A stretch of DNA of 64,000 bases from an uncultured Nonlabens sp. (GCA_947491755.1 CANLKV010000001.1:806001-870000); one strand, 5' to 3'. Shown: positions 24,858 to 35,385, counted from the first letter of the stretch. Notes: generated from the letters alone by a model not told the origin. A program made the numbers and translations.

Positions 24858-26885
24858 TTGATCAACAATACATTACGGCTGCTGGCCGCTCTATTTTTTT
24901 TACAAACGACAAGCGCACAGGTCGACTCATTAAAAACCATTAAAATTATAGCAAATCCAGCTATAAGTCTGGAAAACAGTGATTTTAAGCAAAGTTTTTC
25001 TGTTACCTCTCGTACTTTCGACTATGCTCGTGATGCAAAACAGCAGCTATCATTAGACGAATATTTGCAAAACATTCCTGGTCTATTTGTGCTTAATCGC
25101 AATAATTTCTCACAAGATTTACGCATTGCGATAAGAGGTTTTGGGGCGCGATCCTCCTTTGGTATTAGAGGGATTAAAATAGTTGTCGATGGTATTCCAG
25201 AAACTACTCCAGACGGGCAGGGACAGATTGATAATTTAACACTTAGTATTATCGATAAACTGCAAGTGCTGCGAGGACCTGCGTCCTTATTATACGGTAA
25301 TGCTTCTGGAGGAACTATAAATATACAGACCATTCAAGACGTGGATAGTACCTTTATCCAGGCAGGTGCAACGGTGGGCAACTACAATATGCTCAAATAC
25401 GACCTGATCGCAGGAATCTCTCATAGTAAGGGGTCAACTATTTTATCTGCTGCTAGAACCACGACAGATGGTTACCGTGAGCATAGTGCTTTTGAGAGCA
25501 ATCAATTTAATATGCGGTCTAATTTTCATCTGGATGCTACCAGTAATCTCAGCTTTCAATTAAATTATACAGATAGTCCACAAGCGCTAGATGCTGGTGG
25601 TTTAACTTTAAACGAGGTTACAGCAAATCGTCGCCAGGCACGTTCACGCAATATTCAATTTGATAGCCAGGAACAAGTAAGACAACTTAAAACAGGCCTG
25701 GCGTATAAAAAACAATGGAATGCGCTGGGCTTTAATACCTATGCATTTTATAATTACAGGGATTTTGATAACAAATTACCATTTGAGAGTGGAGGACAGG
25801 TTGAATTGTATCGCAATTATTACGGTCATGGGAGCTATATTACATATGATACAAAAACCCAGTTACTAGAAAACACCTTACAGGTGGGCTATGCATTTGC
25901 ATGGCAGGCAGATCAACGCCAGCGATTTGACAATATTGAGGGTGTACGTGGTGGTTCTGATTTTAATCAGCTAGAATCTTTTAATAGCTATGGTTTTTAT
26001 GCCATAGATAATTTGCAGTGGGATCGATGGAATTTTCAAGGTGGACTGCGCTATGATATCAATCAACTTAAAGCAGAAGATCGCACCATTGCAGCAAACA
26101 GTAGTGATAGAAATCTCAATAGCTTCAGTGGCAGTCTAGGGATTAATTATGAATTGAAAGAGGGGCGATTCTTTTATGGAAATGTTTCGACTAGCTTTGA
26201 AACACCCGCGTTGACAGAGTTATCTGCAAATCCTGATGGAGGTACTGGATTCAATCCAGACTTGCAACCACAGCAGGCTGTTAATTATGAACTGGGCTAT
26301 AAGTCATTGAGTAAAAAATTAATGTGGAATGGAGCCCTCTTCTTTATAGACACACGCGATGACCTGGTGCCTTTTGAGCTAGCTCCTTTTCCAGACCGTA
26401 CTTTTTATAGAAATGCTGGGAGTACACACCGCTACGGTCTAGAATTGTTTGCAGACTACCGCCTTGCCCCACAAGTGTCCATCCAGGGATCCTACACTTA
26501 CTCTGACTTTACTTATCAAAATTTTAATAACAATGGGACCATACTAGACGGCAATCAACTACCAGGGATTCCAGAACATCTTGCTACCATCGGACTTACC
26601 TACCGGGCAAATAATGGACTATTTGTGCAATGGAACACAAATTACAGGGGAGAATTATTTGCAAACGATGCAAATACAGCCTCCATAGAAAGTGCCTTGA
26701 TTTCAGACCTTAATTTAAGTTATCCGATTAAGTGGGATAATGCATTAATTACTTTAAACGGTGGTATCAATAACTTGTTTGATGTAGATTACTTTGATAA
26801 TGTGCGTCTTAATGCCTTTGGTAATCGATTTTATGAGCCAGCTCCAGGAATCAACTTTTTTGCGGGAGTGCGAGTGCGTATTTAA
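24858..26885 (+). CDS. TonB-dependent outer-membrane receptor
   Basis: A 675-residue receptor with a signal peptide (LRLLAALFFLQTTSAQ). The plug domain shows SLDEYLQNIPGLFVLNRNNF, IAIRGFGARSSFGIRGIKI and LQVLRGPASLLYGNASGGTI, and the barrel ends in the aromatic-rich strand NRFYEPAPGINFFAGVRVRI. It lacks the CarboxypepD_reg domain of the SusC class and looks like a siderophore or metal-chelate receptor. No ATG is in frame between the upstream stop (24825-24827) and the domain, so the start is TTG at 24858 (or ATT just before). It is followed 79 bp later by a HupE/UreJ-like gene; a link to metal uptake is possible but not shown. Confidence 0.88.
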   Translation: MINNTLRLLAALFFLQTTSAQVDSLKTIKIIANPAISLENSDFKQSFSVTSRTFDYARDAKQQLSLDEYLQNIPGLFVLNRNNFSQDLRIAIRGFGARSSFGIRGIKIVVDGIPETTPDGQGQIDNLTLSIIDKLQVLRGPASLLYGNASGGTINIQTIQDVDSTFIQAGATVGNYNMLKYDLIAGISHSKGSTILSAARTTTDGYREHSAFESNQFNMRSNFHLDATSNLSFQLNYTDSPQALDAGGLTLNEVTANRRQARSRNIQFDSQEQVRQLKTGLAYKKQWNALGFNTYAFYNYRDFDNKLPFESGGQVELYRNYYGHGSYITYDTKTQLLENTLQVGYAFAWQADQRQRFDNIEGVRGGSDFNQLESFNSYGFYAIDNLQWDRWNFQGGLRYDINQLKAEDRTIAANSSDRNLNSFSGSLGINYELKEGRFFYGNVSTSFETPALTELSANPDGGTGFNPDLQPQQAVNYELGYKSLSKKLMWNGALFFIDTRDDLVPFELAPFPDRTFYRNAGSTHRYGLELFADYRLAPQVSIQGSYTYSDFTYQNFNNNGTILDGNQLPGIPEHLATIGLTYRANNGLFVQWNTNYRGELFANDANTASIESALISDLNLSYPIKWDNALITLNGGINNLFDVDYFDNVRLNAFGNRFYEPAPGINFFAGVRVRI

Positions 26886-26964
26886 ATTATATAGTTTCTC
26901 GGCTGCAGTAAAAAACAAACTCATATTTTTACAAATCTGACTTAATTACCTATCTCTTGATATC

Positions 26965-27555
26965 ATGATGGACAACTTTATATTTTATTTTTTAGAAGGT
27001 TTTTGGCATGTTTTAGATCTACAAGCATACGACCACATTTTATTCATCACGTTGCTGGCTGTTCCTTTTTTATTTAATGGGTGGCGTCAATTGCTGCTGC
27101 TAGTTACTGCTTTTACAATAGGGCACTCCATCTCGTTATTGTTAGTGATCTTTGGTCATGTATCTTTTTCTAGTGCTTACATCGAGTTTTTAATTCCAGT
27201 AACCATTGCGGTAACAGCCTTATATAATATTTTTACAGGAGGGCGGCGCCATCAAAATAATACGCCCTGGTTTGCAGCCGTTATAGCTTTGTTTTTTGGA
27301 TTGATTCATGGCTTTGGTTTTTCAGGTGCTTTTAGAATGCTTGCCGCAGGCAGCGACGACAATACCTTATTGATGCTAGCAGAATTTGCGTTAGGAATCG
27401 AGGCGGCACAAGTAGTAATTGTCCTTATCGTTTTGATACTTAATTTTATCTTTACGGGTATCTTCCGTTTCAGTAAAAAGGAATGGACTCAAATCATTTC
27501 TGCAATTATCTTTGGGATTGTAATTCCTATGTTGATTGCAAGATGGATCTGGTAA
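26965..27555 (+). CDS. HupE/UreJ family membrane protein
   Basis: A 196-residue membrane protein with about six segments. The motifs HVLDLQAYDHILFI near the start (with the histidine/aspartate pair), FTIGHSISLLL, and GLIHGFGFSG match HupE/UreJ_2, a group related to nickel/cobalt transport accessory proteins. The histidines in membrane segments could bind a metal. The gene follows a TonB receptor, in keeping with metal acquisition, but the substrate is not determined. No hydrogenase or urease genes are seen. Confidence 0.8.
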   Translation: MMDNFIFYFLEGFWHVLDLQAYDHILFITLLAVPFLFNGWRQLLLLVTAFTIGHSISLLLVIFGHVSFSSAYIEFLIPVTIAVTALYNIFTGGRRHQNNTPWFAAVIALFFGLIHGFGFSGAFRMLAAGSDDNTLLMLAEFALGIEAAQVVIVLIVLILNFIFTGIFRFSKKEWTQIISAIIFGIVIPMLIARWIW

Positions 27556-27595
27556 GCCATCTGTCATGGCATTGTAATAAAGTAGGTAAAGAGTT

Positions 27596-27611
27596 CGCTT
27601 CCGCGAAAGCG
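27596..27611. repeat. Palindromic repeat copy (intergenic)
   Basis: CGCTTCCGCGAAAGCG, one mismatch to the consensus, in the gap between the HupE-like and deaminase genes. Flanked by AGTT as in other copies. Confidence 0.85.
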
Positions 27612-27730
27612 TGCTAACCACACCATAATAACATGCTATTCTTGCCATTATTAATTGTAATTTGCTGGAATGGGATATGTGCTAGTTGCGATACCTTAAT
27701 GGAAAGCATTTAAAAATTTAAATTGTCAAT

Positions 27731-28159
27731 TTGAAGCCAGAAAAGCAACACCGCTACGACATCGCTTATTTGAAGATGGCTCAGGAATGGGCTCAACTCT
27801 CTTATTGTAAACGCCGTAAAGTAGGTGCGCTTATCGTGCGCAACCGCATGATTATAAGTGATGGATATAATGGGACCCCTAGTGGGTTTGAAAATTACTG
27901 TGAGGACGACCAGGGGTATACAAAATGGTATGTGTTGCATGCAGAGGCTAATGCTATTTTAAAAGTTGCGGCGTCCACACAATCCTGCGCCGGCGCAACA
28001 CTGTACATTACCATGTCCCCCTGTCAAAACTGTAGCAAATTAATCCATCAAAGCGGTATAAAAAGAGTGGTTTATATAGAGGCCTATAAGGATGACAGCG
28101 GGATACAATTCTTAGAAAAAGCAGGCGTTATCGTTAAACAAATCACATCACTAGAGTAA
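27731..28159 (+). CDS. Deoxycytidylate deaminase family protein (ComEB-like)
   Basis: A 142-residue zinc deaminase. The zinc site is H70-A-E72 in LHAEANAIL and P97-C98-Q-N-C101 (SPCQNCSKLI). The motif SDGYNGTPSGFENYCEDD is typical of dCMP deaminases, which convert dCMP to dUMP for dTTP synthesis. The start is TTG at 27731, since no ATG in frame precedes the conserved RYDIAYLKMA. Its stop overlaps the ATG of ctpA by one base (TAATG), so the two are translationally coupled. Confidence 0.9.
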   Translation: MKPEKQHRYDIAYLKMAQEWAQLSYCKRRKVGALIVRNRMIISDGYNGTPSGFENYCEDDQGYTKWYVLHAEANAILKVAASTQSCAGATLYITMSPCQNCSKLIHQSGIKRVVYIEAYKDDSGIQFLEKAGVIVKQITSLE

Positions 28160-29742
28160 TGAAAAAACAATACCTATTCTATCCTTTATTTCTAGGCATA
28201 TTTCTCGCGCTAGGAATTTTGATAGGTCATGTATTGTCGCAAGGAGATGCACCTGTTGCATTCTCAGGATCTACCAGTTTAAAAAAACGAAAACTCAATA
28301 GGTTAATTGATTTAATTGACCAGCGCTATGTTGATCAAGTAAATACAGATAGTATTGTAGACCTTACCGTTAACGGAATACTGCAAAATCTTGACCCACA
28401 CTCGGTTTATATCTCTACCAGTGATGCGCAAGCAGTTGCAGACGATATGCGCGGTAATTTTGTGGGTATAGGGATACGCTACTTTGTGGTGGCAGACACG
28501 ATATCTGTTTTGAGTACGGTGCGTGGCGGTCCTAGCGAAAATGCCGGTATTAAGAGTGGTGATCGCATTCTATCCGTAGATGGCAAGCCGCTGTACGGAG
28601 AGAATAAAGTCTCTACAGAAGAACTGAAGGGGAAAAAAGGGACACGAGTCGTTCTGGGCGTGTTGCGCCCTGGTGATAAAAAAATAGTTGAGGTTCCTGT
28701 AACTAGAGAGCGTATAGCATTAGAGAGTGTAGAGGCTGCTTATAAACTGACAGATAAATTAGGGTACATTAAAGTCAATCGATTTGCAGAGAGCACCACG
28801 ACAGAATTTCGTCAGGCGATCAAGAAATTAAAAAAACAGGGAGTAGAAGAAATAGCCATCGATTTGCGTGACAATCCTGGCGGTGTGTTGCAAGCGGCAA
28901 TAGACATGGCAGACGAGTTTTTAAAAGCAGATCAATTGATATTATTTCAAAAGGATCGCGAGAACGAACGCAAATACAGTTATGCAACGGACGACGGCGA
29001 TTTTGAAGATAAAAAAGTATATATCCTGATCAATGAAAACAGCGCTAGTGCGAGCGAGGTTGTAGCAGGTGCGCTGCAAGACAACGATAAAGGGACAATT
29101 ATAGGGAGACGCAGCTTTGGTAAGGGGCTTGTACAACAAGAACTACAGCTGGGTGATGGGAGTGCGGTGCGTTTAACTGTGGCAAGATATTATACTCCTA
29201 CTGGGCGCAGCATTCAACGACCTTATGAAAATGGCAATCAAGATTATTTTGAGGATTATTTAGATCGATATGCAAATGGAGAATTACTAGATGCAGATGC
29301 GATAGAGGTTAACGATTCTCTTAAGTACACCACCCCTGGCGGTAAAATAGTCTATGGCGGTGGTGGTATCATACCAGATGTTTTTGTTCCTGGTGCAGAG
29401 GGTTATGGTGAGCAAATGCTGCAGTTTTTCGCACAGTCTGGTTATGCAGATCGATTAGTTAATGAATTCCTACGAGGCGAGGGATCCAGTTTGCGCACCA
29501 TGACGCAACAAGATTTTGTAGAAAATTACAAAGTAGAAGAAAAACTGTTGCTGGATTTTTACCAGTTAGCACGTACTCATGACAACTCATTGCGATTGAC
29601 AGGAAATCGCGATTTTATGACCACGTTGTTAAAAGCATCCATAGCAGAGCAGCTATACGGTACAGAGTTGAAGGTAAAATTACTTAATACCCAGGATAAA
29701 GTAATCGACAGGTTGCTAGAACTAAGTCGTAATGCAAACTAG
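28159..29742 (+). CDS. ctpA: Carboxyl-terminal processing protease (S41 family)
   Basis: A 527-residue periplasmic protease anchored by an N-terminal membrane segment (LFYPLFLGIFLALGILIG). A PDZ domain lies at about residues 90-165 (GIGIRYFVVADTISVLSTVRGGP region), followed by the S41 core: AIDLRDNPGGVLQAAIDMAD, then NENSASASEVVAGALQDND with the catalytic serine in SASAS (residues 295-299), and IGRRSFGKGLVQQ with the catalytic lysine about 25 residues later. C-terminal processing proteases remove the tails of exported proteins. It overlaps the stop of the deaminase gene and ends 4 bp inside the convergent small-membrane-protein gene. Confidence 0.94.
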   Translation: MKKQYLFYPLFLGIFLALGILIGHVLSQGDAPVAFSGSTSLKKRKLNRLIDLIDQRYVDQVNTDSIVDLTVNGILQNLDPHSVYISTSDAQAVADDMRGNFVGIGIRYFVVADTISVLSTVRGGPSENAGIKSGDRILSVDGKPLYGENKVSTEELKGKKGTRVVLGVLRPGDKKIVEVPVTRERIALESVEAAYKLTDKLGYIKVNRFAESTTTEFRQAIKKLKKQGVEEIAIDLRDNPGGVLQAAIDMADEFLKADQLILFQKDRENERKYSYATDDGDFEDKKVYILINENSASASEVVAGALQDNDKGTIIGRRSFGKGLVQQELQLGDGSAVRLTVARYYTPTGRSIQRPYENGNQDYFEDYLDRYANGELLDADAIEVNDSLKYTTPGGKIVYGGGGIIPDVFVPGAEGYGEQMLQFFAQSGYADRLVNEFLRGEGSSLRTMTQQDFVENYKVEEKLLLDFYQLARTHDNSLRLTGNRDFMTTLLKASIAEQLYGTELKVKLLNTQDKVIDRLLELSRNAN

Positions 29743-29936
29743 TTCTCCTGTTTCTCTTGGATTTTGTAAGACATGATCAATATGCTCATCAATATCACGA
29801 CACATAATGCTGCGATAATGCTTATAACAGCAATCTGACTATCACCCGACAAGATATTTGAGAAGTCTAACATAAAGGCGTTATACACAATGCTTGCAAT
29901 AGCAACGATGATAACGGCATAGGATACATATTTCAT
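29739..29936 (-). CDS. Small two-helix membrane protein
   Basis: A 65-residue protein with two hydrophobic segments (residues 4-22 and about 35-56) and a charged tail, KIQEKQEN. No family recognised. It is likely real because it begins 2 bp after the MarC stop on the same strand, its composition is that of a membrane protein rather than an antisense shadow, and it only touches ctpA by 4 bp. Confidence 0.6.
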   Translation of the reverse strand: MKYVSYAVIIVAIASIVYNAFMLDFSNILSGDSQIAVISIIAALCVVILMSILIMSYKIQEKQEN

Positions 29937-29938
29937 AA

Positions 29939-30541
29939 CTAAAAGAGTTCTTTAATATTGGTCGCAAAAAGTTTGACAGCTATCGCCAGCAATATAACTC
30001 CAAAAATCTTGCGCACCACATTGATGCCTTGTTTACCTATGGCTTTCTCGATACGTCCAGAGTTTTTGAGAACAATGTAAACAAATAAAATATTGATAAG
30101 AATAGCTACAATAATATTAAGAGCAGCATACTCAGATCGCAATGATAATACAGAGGTAAGTGTTCCTGCACCCGCAATTAATGGAAAAGCGATAGGGATA
30201 ATGGCTGCAGTTTCTGGTTGATCATCCTTGTATAGCTGTACACCCAGAATCATTTCTAGTGCTATAAAAAATATAATAAAGGCGCCAGCCACTGCAAAAG
30301 AATTTACATCGATACCTATTAAATTGAGCATGCGTTCACCTACAAACATAAAGATGATCATGAGCAAACCAGCTACCACACTAGCTTTTTCACTTTGTAC
30401 ATGACCCACCTTGCGCCTTAAGTCAACAATGATAGGTATGCTACCTATAATATCGATCACCGCAAATAATATCATACTGGCGGTAAAAATCTCCTTAAGG
30501 TCTATTACACTAAAAAACTCGGCAAATGTCTGCATACTCAT
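29939..30541 (-). CDS. MarC family integral membrane protein
   Basis: A 200-residue protein with six membrane segments. The motifs FAVIDIIGSIPIIVDLRRK near the N-terminus and FPLIAGAGTLTSVLSL match the MarC/UPF0056 family. The family was first linked to multiple antibiotic resistance, but that role was not upheld, and its function is unknown. It is followed by a small membrane protein in the same unit. Confidence 0.9.
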   Translation of the reverse strand: MSMQTFAEFFSVIDLKEIFTASMILFAVIDIIGSIPIIVDLRRKVGHVQSEKASVVAGLLMIIFMFVGERMLNLIGIDVNSFAVAGAFIIFFIALEMILGVQLYKDDQPETAAIIPIAFPLIAGAGTLTSVLSLRSEYAALNIIVAILINILFVYIVLKNSGRIEKAIGKQGINVVRKIFGVILLAIAVKLFATNIKELF

Positions 30542-30693
30542 TAACTTTCGGCCGGCAAAAGTACTGCCTTTAAGTAACTTAAATAGGGGTTTGTTACGTT
30601 AAGTTTAGATTAAATAAAGCCTGCATAAGTGCTTTCTATTACCTTATAAAAAGCAAGGAATCCTTACTGTTTCCGGCACTTAAAAATCATACT

Positions 30694-30724
30694 TTGAGAA
30701 GGCTATTTCTAGTTCGTATCTTTG
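30694..30724 (+). promoter_or_regulatory. Promoter of DUF3109 gene
   Basis: TTG at 30694-30696, a 20-bp spacer, and TATCTTTG at 30717-30724, an excellent fit to the Bacteroidota promoter TTG-N19-20-TAnnTTTG. The ATG at 30743 follows 18 bp later. Confidence 0.8.
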
Positions 30725-30742
30725 TTCCATTAATTACGGGCT

Positions 30743-31309
30743 ATGTTTCAGTTAGGTAAAACCATCGTCTCTGACGACATTCTAGAGAAAGATTTTGTGT
30801 GCAATCTGACGGCCTGCAAGGGCATTTGTTGTGTGGCTGGAGAAGCGGGCGCACCACTAGAAAAAAAAGAGTTAGACATACTCGATGCAGAATATGAGAA
30901 CGTAAAACCCTACTTGCGCCCAGAAGGTATCGAGGCCATTGAGCAGCAAGGCACCTGGATTGAACGCGATAACGGAGAGCTAGAAACCCCACTGGTTAAC
31001 GGTGCAGAGTGTGCATACACTACGTTTAAAGATGATGGAACCGCCCTGTGCGGTATAGAGGCTGCTTACAGGGATGGCGCTACACAGTTTTACAAACCAC
31101 TTTCTTGCCATTTATACCCTGTGCGTTTACAGGAATACACAGATTTTACAGCGGTCAATTATCACAAATGGCAAATATGTGATGATGCCTGTGAACTAGG
31201 GGAAGAATTAGGCGTGCCTGTCTATAAATTTCTTAAAGAATCTCTTACCAGAAAATTTGGAAAAAAATGGTATCAAGAGTTAGAAGAAATTGCTTCAATG
31301 AAGTCTTAA
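30743..31309 (+). CDS. DUF3109 family cysteine-rich protein
   Basis: A 188-residue cytoplasmic protein. The N-terminal cysteine cluster FVCNLTACKGICCVAGEAG (cysteines at residues 20, 25, 29 and 30) and later SCHLYPVR and ICDDACELG define DUF3109, related to YkgJ-type zinc/iron-cluster proteins. Eight or more conserved cysteines suggest metal binding. Function unknown. It has its own promoter and is followed by a 360-bp gap. Confidence 0.85.
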   Translation: MFQLGKTIVSDDILEKDFVCNLTACKGICCVAGEAGAPLEKKELDILDAEYENVKPYLRPEGIEAIEQQGTWIERDNGELETPLVNGAECAYTTFKDDGTALCGIEAAYRDGATQFYKPLSCHLYPVRLQEYTDFTAVNYHKWQICDDACELGEELGVPVYKFLKESLTRKFGKKWYQELEEIASMKS

Positions 31310-31669
31310 AAAAGTAAAATCTGCATTTTGCAAAATGATTTTTGAGTAGTTCGCTTTCGCGAAAGCGTGTATAACTTTAACCCTATGCATGCATAATAAG
31401 TGTGTAAGAAATTACTTAACACCCCTCGCTTACCGTCTATAAAACCTACTATTTAACACTTGGATATTTGATGATTGTATCAAATTTCGGTCGAAATGCA
31501 TTTGCTTGTAAAACAGTGATCTAGCTGTTATAATTAAGATTTTCGTAAGATTTTTTTTGATGTTGAAAACTTGTGAAAATACTTTTTGAGATCATCCCGG
31601 TACCAGTCCAAAGATTTGTCATCTTTGTTAATCCCGAGATATAAGAAACGAAAAGAAACGACAAAAAAA
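31310..31669. other. 360-bp intergenic region before nrdB
   Basis: No gene seen. Contents: a short loopless palindrome CATTTTGCAAAATG (31324-31337), a copy of the dispersed palindrome (31352-31367), TATGCATGCATA (31384-31395), and an inverted repeat ATTTCGGTCGAAAT (31484-31497). The last two are candidate sites for control of nrdBA. I did not find a clear NrdR box or a full promoter. Confidence 0.5.
31352..31367. repeat. Palindromic repeat copy (intergenic)
   Basis: Exact CGCTTTCGCGAAAGCG, preceded by TAGTT, downstream of the DUF3109 gene. Confidence 0.95.
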
Positions 31670-32671
31670 ATGGACAACATGCAAGCTTCAAATGAACCTA
31701 TCCTACAAGAGAATCCAGATCGATTTGTAATATTCCCTATACAACATCACGACATATGGGAATGGTATAAAAAACAGCAAGCATGTATCTGGACTGCCGA
31801 AGAGATTGACCTGCACCAGGATATTACCGACTGGCAAAGCGGTCTTAATTCTGACGAGCGTTACTTTATCAAACATATTCTTGCCTTTTTTGCTGCCTCT
31901 GATGGTATTGTAAATGAAAATCTAGCTGAAAATTTTGTAAATGAGGTGCAGTACTCAGAGGCAAAGTTTTTCTACGGTTTTCAAATCATGATGGAAAATA
32001 TCCATTCAGAAACTTACAGTCTTCTTATCGATACGTATGTAAAAGACGATAAAGAAAAAGACCAGTTGTTCAAGGCTATTGAAAACTTCCCAGCTATCAA
32101 GAAAAAAGCAGATTGGGCTTTAAAATGGGTAGATAGTCCGTCGTTTGCAGAGCGTTTAATTGCTTTTGCTGCGGTAGAGGGCATTTTCTTCTCTGGGGCT
32201 TTTTGTTCCATTTTCTGGTTGAAAAAACGCGGTTTAATGCCGGGATTAACCTTCTCTAATGAGCTTATTTCTCGTGATGAAGGTATGCACTGTGACTTTG
32301 CTGTGCACCTGCACAATAATCACTTGATCAACAAAGTGCCTAAAGAGCGTATCAAAGAAATTATCGTGGATGCACTAGATATCGAGCGTGAATTTATTAC
32401 AGAATCATTACCAGCCAGCTTGATCGGTATGAATTCAAAATTAATGACTCAATATCTTGAGTTTGTTACTGATAGATTACTAGTAGAGCTAGAATGCGAG
32501 AAAGTATACAACGTGACCAATCCATTTGACTTTATGGATATGATCAACCTGCAAGGGAAAACCAACTTCTTTGAAAAAAGAGTAGGAGAGTATCAAAAAG
32601 CAGGCGTCATGAATAGTACAAAAGATGACAAGAGCGAGGTGGATAGCTTCTCTCTCGATGCAGATTTCTAG
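31670..32671 (+). CDS. nrdB: Ribonucleoside-diphosphate reductase small (beta) subunit
   Basis: Start at the ATG at 31670 ([11 protein letters not shown]); the frame is open 28 codons further upstream, but that part is basic and not family-like. The 333-residue class Ia radical subunit provides the tyrosyl radical for deoxynucleotide synthesis. Di-iron ligands are seen in the EEIDL region, in NENLAENF, in [20 protein letters not shown] (which also holds the radical Tyr in FYGFQ) and in [17 protein letters not shown]. The [12 protein letters not shown] form is the eukaryote-like branch. nrdA follows 144 bp later. Confidence 0.95.
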   Translation: MDNMQASNEPILQENPDRFVIFPIQHHDIWEWYKKQQACIWTAEEIDLHQDITDWQSGLNSDERYFIKHILAFFAASDGIVNENLAENFVNEVQYSEAKFFYGFQIMMENIHSETYSLLIDTYVKDDKEKDQLFKAIENFPAIKKKADWALKWVDSPSFAERLIAFAAVEGIFFSGAFCSIFWLKKRGLMPGLTFSNELISRDEGMHCDFAVHLHNNHLINKVPKERIKEIIVDALDIEREFITESLPASLIGMNSKLMTQYLEFVTDRLLVELECEKVYNVTNPFDFMDMINLQGKTNFFEKRVGEYQKAGVMNSTKDDKSEVDSFSLDADF

Positions 32672-32815
32672 TACTTAATATCACTTGTATTAGTGGCAAC
32701 AGCCCTTGTGCTGTCTCTAAATATTTTAAGATAATCGGTTGATTATCAATTTTACAACCCAAAACACTACAGATGGGTAGCACTCCTATACTGTAGTTAT
32801 TAAAAATTAGTCCTT

Positions 32816-35362
32816 ATGTATGTAGTTAAGAGAAATGGCCAGCAAGAGCCCGTAATGTTTGATAAGATCACAGCCCGTGTGCGCAAATTATGTTATGGCT
32901 TAAGTGACCATGTAGATCCAGTAAAAGTCGCAATGCGAGTCATTGATGGGCTTTATGACGGTGTGACCACAAGTGAGCTGGACAACCTCGCTGCAGAGAC
33001 TGCTGCAACCATGACGACAGCGCATCCAGATTATGCACGGCTTGCGGCACGTATATCGGTCTCAAATCTACATAAGAATACAAAAAAGACCTTTACTGAT
33101 GTAGTGACAGATCTTTATGAGTACGTCAATCCACGTACAGAGAAAAAGGCACCCATGATCAGTGACGAGGTGTACAAGGTGATTCAGGACAATGCAGATC
33201 GATTGAATAGTGCTATTATTTACAATCGTGATTTTGGGTATGATTATTTTGGGTTTAAAACATTAGAACGCAGCTACCTATTAAAAATAAATGGAAAGAT
33301 TGCAGAGCGTCCACAACACATGTTGATGCGTGTTTCTGTAGGAATACATATGGACGATCTAGATAGCGCCATAGAGACCTATGAATTGATGTCTAAGCGT
33401 TTCTTTACACACGCTACTCCTACCTTGTTCAATGCAGGTACTCCTAAACCACAAATGTCGTCATGCTTTCTATTAACCATGAAAGATGATAGCATAGAAG
33501 GTATTTACGACACTCTTAAGCAAACGGCAAAAATATCCCAAAGCGCTGGTGGTATAGGGTTGTCTATTCACAACATAAGAGCAAGAGGTTCTTATATAGG
33601 CGGTACTAACGGTACCTCAAATGGTATCGTACCCATGCTTAAGGTTTATAACGATACCGCTAGATATGTAGATCAAGGTGGCGGTAAACGTAAGGGGTCT
33701 TTTGCGATTTATATGGAGCCATGGCATGCAGATATTTTTGACTTTTTAGAGCTGAGAAAAAATCATGGTAAAGAGGAGATGCGTGCACGCGATTTGTTCT
33801 ATGCCATGTGGATATCTGACTTGTTCATGAAGCGCGTAGAGGCAAATTCTACCTGGACACTCATGTGTCCTAATGAATGTCCAGACCTCTACAATGTGCA
33901 TGGTGAAGAGTTTGAAGCCTTGTATACAAAATATGAATCAGAAGGCCGTGGCCGCAAAACCATCCAGGCACGTGAGCTATGGGAGAAAATCCTTGAGTCT
34001 CAAATAGAAACGGGAACTCCGTACATGTTGTATAAAGATGCGGCAAACCGTAAATCAAATCAGCAAAATTTAGGAACCATCAGGTCCTCAAACCTGTGTA
34101 CAGAGATTATGGAGTATACCTCACCAGATGAGGTCGCTGTATGTAATCTTGCATCAATTGCACTGCCCATGTTTATTAAAGACGGTGCATTTGACCATAA
34201 AGCCCTTTATAAAGTTACAAAACGAGTAACTCGCAACTTGAACAAAGTTATTGATAGAAACTACTACCCAGTAAAAGAGGCAGAAAACTCTAACATGCGC
34301 CACAGACCAGTAGGTCTAGGGATTCAAGGTCTAGCAGACGCATTTATCATGCTGCGTCTTCCATTTACATCAGACGAGGCTAAAAAATTAAATGAAGAAA
34401 TCTTTGAAACCCTGTACTATGCCGCTTGTGAAGCGAGTATGGAAATGGCCATAGAAGAAGGTCCGTATAGCACCTTTGAAGGATCGCCCATGTCGCGTGG
34501 CGAGTTCCAATTTAATATGTGGAACATCGAGGATAAAGACTTGAGTGGTAGATGGGATTGGGCCAGCTTGCGCGAAAAAGTAATGAAAAATGGCGTGCGC
34601 AACTCGCTGCTTGTAGCGCCTATGCCTACAGCTAGTACGTCACAAATCTTAGGTAATAATGAGGCGTTTGAGCCTTACACGTCAAACATTTATACAAGAA
34701 GAACATTATCGGGTGAGTTTATTGTGGTTAACAAGCACTTGTTGAAAGACCTTGTAGATCTAGGGTTGTGGGATGATAGTTTAAAGAACGCGATCATGAG
34801 AAATAATGGATCCATTCAGGCTATCGATGGAATACCAGAAGAAATCAAGGAGTTGTATAAAACCGTATGGGAGATGAAGATGAAGGACATTATAGACATG
34901 TCACGTCATAGAGGTTACTTTATTGATCAATCCCAGTCGCTCAACCTATTCATGGAAAACGTAAATACCGCAAAACTTACCTCCATGCATTTCTATGCCT
35001 GGAAGAGTGGACTTAAGACAGGTATGTACTACTTAAGAACCAAAGCTGCCGTAGATGCTATTAAGTTTACCGTAACCAAGGAAAAGAAAGCGGCACCAGT
35101 TACTGCACCTGTATTAGAGAATAACAACCCTGTCCAGGTAGCAGCATCACAACCAATTGATGCAGCACCAGCTAGCCAGCAGTTATCTATAGAGGACAAT
35201 GCTCCAGCGGCAGCAAATGTTATGAATCAAAAGACAGACGTCGCGCACACTAATGTCATCACAGAAAATGACGAAATGACAGCGGAAGAGTACAAGCAAA
35301 TCTTGCAACGAGCTAAAGAAGCTGCAAGCAATGGCGATGACTGTGAGATGTGCGGTTCTTAA
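32816..35362 (+). CDS. nrdA: Ribonucleoside-diphosphate reductase large (alpha) subunit
   Basis: An 848-residue class Ia catalytic subunit. An N-terminal ATP cone ([20 protein letters not shown], residues 3-22) gives overall activity control. The active site has MSSCFLL (first redox Cys), [21 protein letters not shown] (radical and second redox Cys), and the family signature [20 protein letters not shown]. The C-terminal tail ends CEMCGS, the CxxC pair that passes electrons from thioredoxin; trxA lies 9 kb downstream. An Ala/Pro/Gln-rich linker of about 70 residues precedes that tail. A strong terminator follows. Confidence 0.96.
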   Translation: MYVVKRNGQQEPVMFDKITARVRKLCYGLSDHVDPVKVAMRVIDGLYDGVTTSELDNLAAETAATMTTAHPDYARLAARISVSNLHKNTKKTFTDVVTDLYEYVNPRTEKKAPMISDEVYKVIQDNADRLNSAIIYNRDFGYDYFGFKTLERSYLLKINGKIAERPQHMLMRVSVGIHMDDLDSAIETYELMSKRFFTHATPTLFNAGTPKPQMSSCFLLTMKDDSIEGIYDTLKQTAKISQSAGGIGLSIHNIRARGSYIGGTNGTSNGIVPMLKVYNDTARYVDQGGGKRKGSFAIYMEPWHADIFDFLELRKNHGKEEMRARDLFYAMWISDLFMKRVEANSTWTLMCPNECPDLYNVHGEEFEALYTKYESEGRGRKTIQARELWEKILESQIETGTPYMLYKDAANRKSNQQNLGTIRSSNLCTEIMEYTSPDEVAVCNLASIALPMFIKDGAFDHKALYKVTKRVTRNLNKVIDRNYYPVKEAENSNMRHRPVGLGIQGLADAFIMLRLPFTSDEAKKLNEEIFETLYYAACEASMEMAIEEGPYSTFEGSPMSRGEFQFNMWNIEDKDLSGRWDWASLREKVMKNGVRNSLLVAPMPTASTSQILGNNEAFEPYTSNIYTRRTLSGEFIVVNKHLLKDLVDLGLWDDSLKNAIMRNNGSIQAIDGIPEEIKELYKTVWEMKMKDIIDMSRHRGYFIDQSQSLNLFMENVNTAKLTSMHFYAWKSGLKTGMYYLRTKAAVDAIKFTVTKEKKAAPVTAPVLENNNPVQVAASQPIDAAPASQQLSIEDNAPAAANVMNQKTDVAHTNVITENDEMTAEEYKQILQRAKEAASNGDDCEMCGS

Positions 35363-35385
35363 AAGAGAATATTTATAGTGAATTT

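Noticed and set aside
24752-24943. 63-codon plus-strand frame before and overlapping the TonB receptor
   Set aside because: Begins with ATG, but its sequence has no family pattern and runs out of frame into the receptor; no frameshift is needed to explain the receptor, which has a complete signal peptide from TTG.
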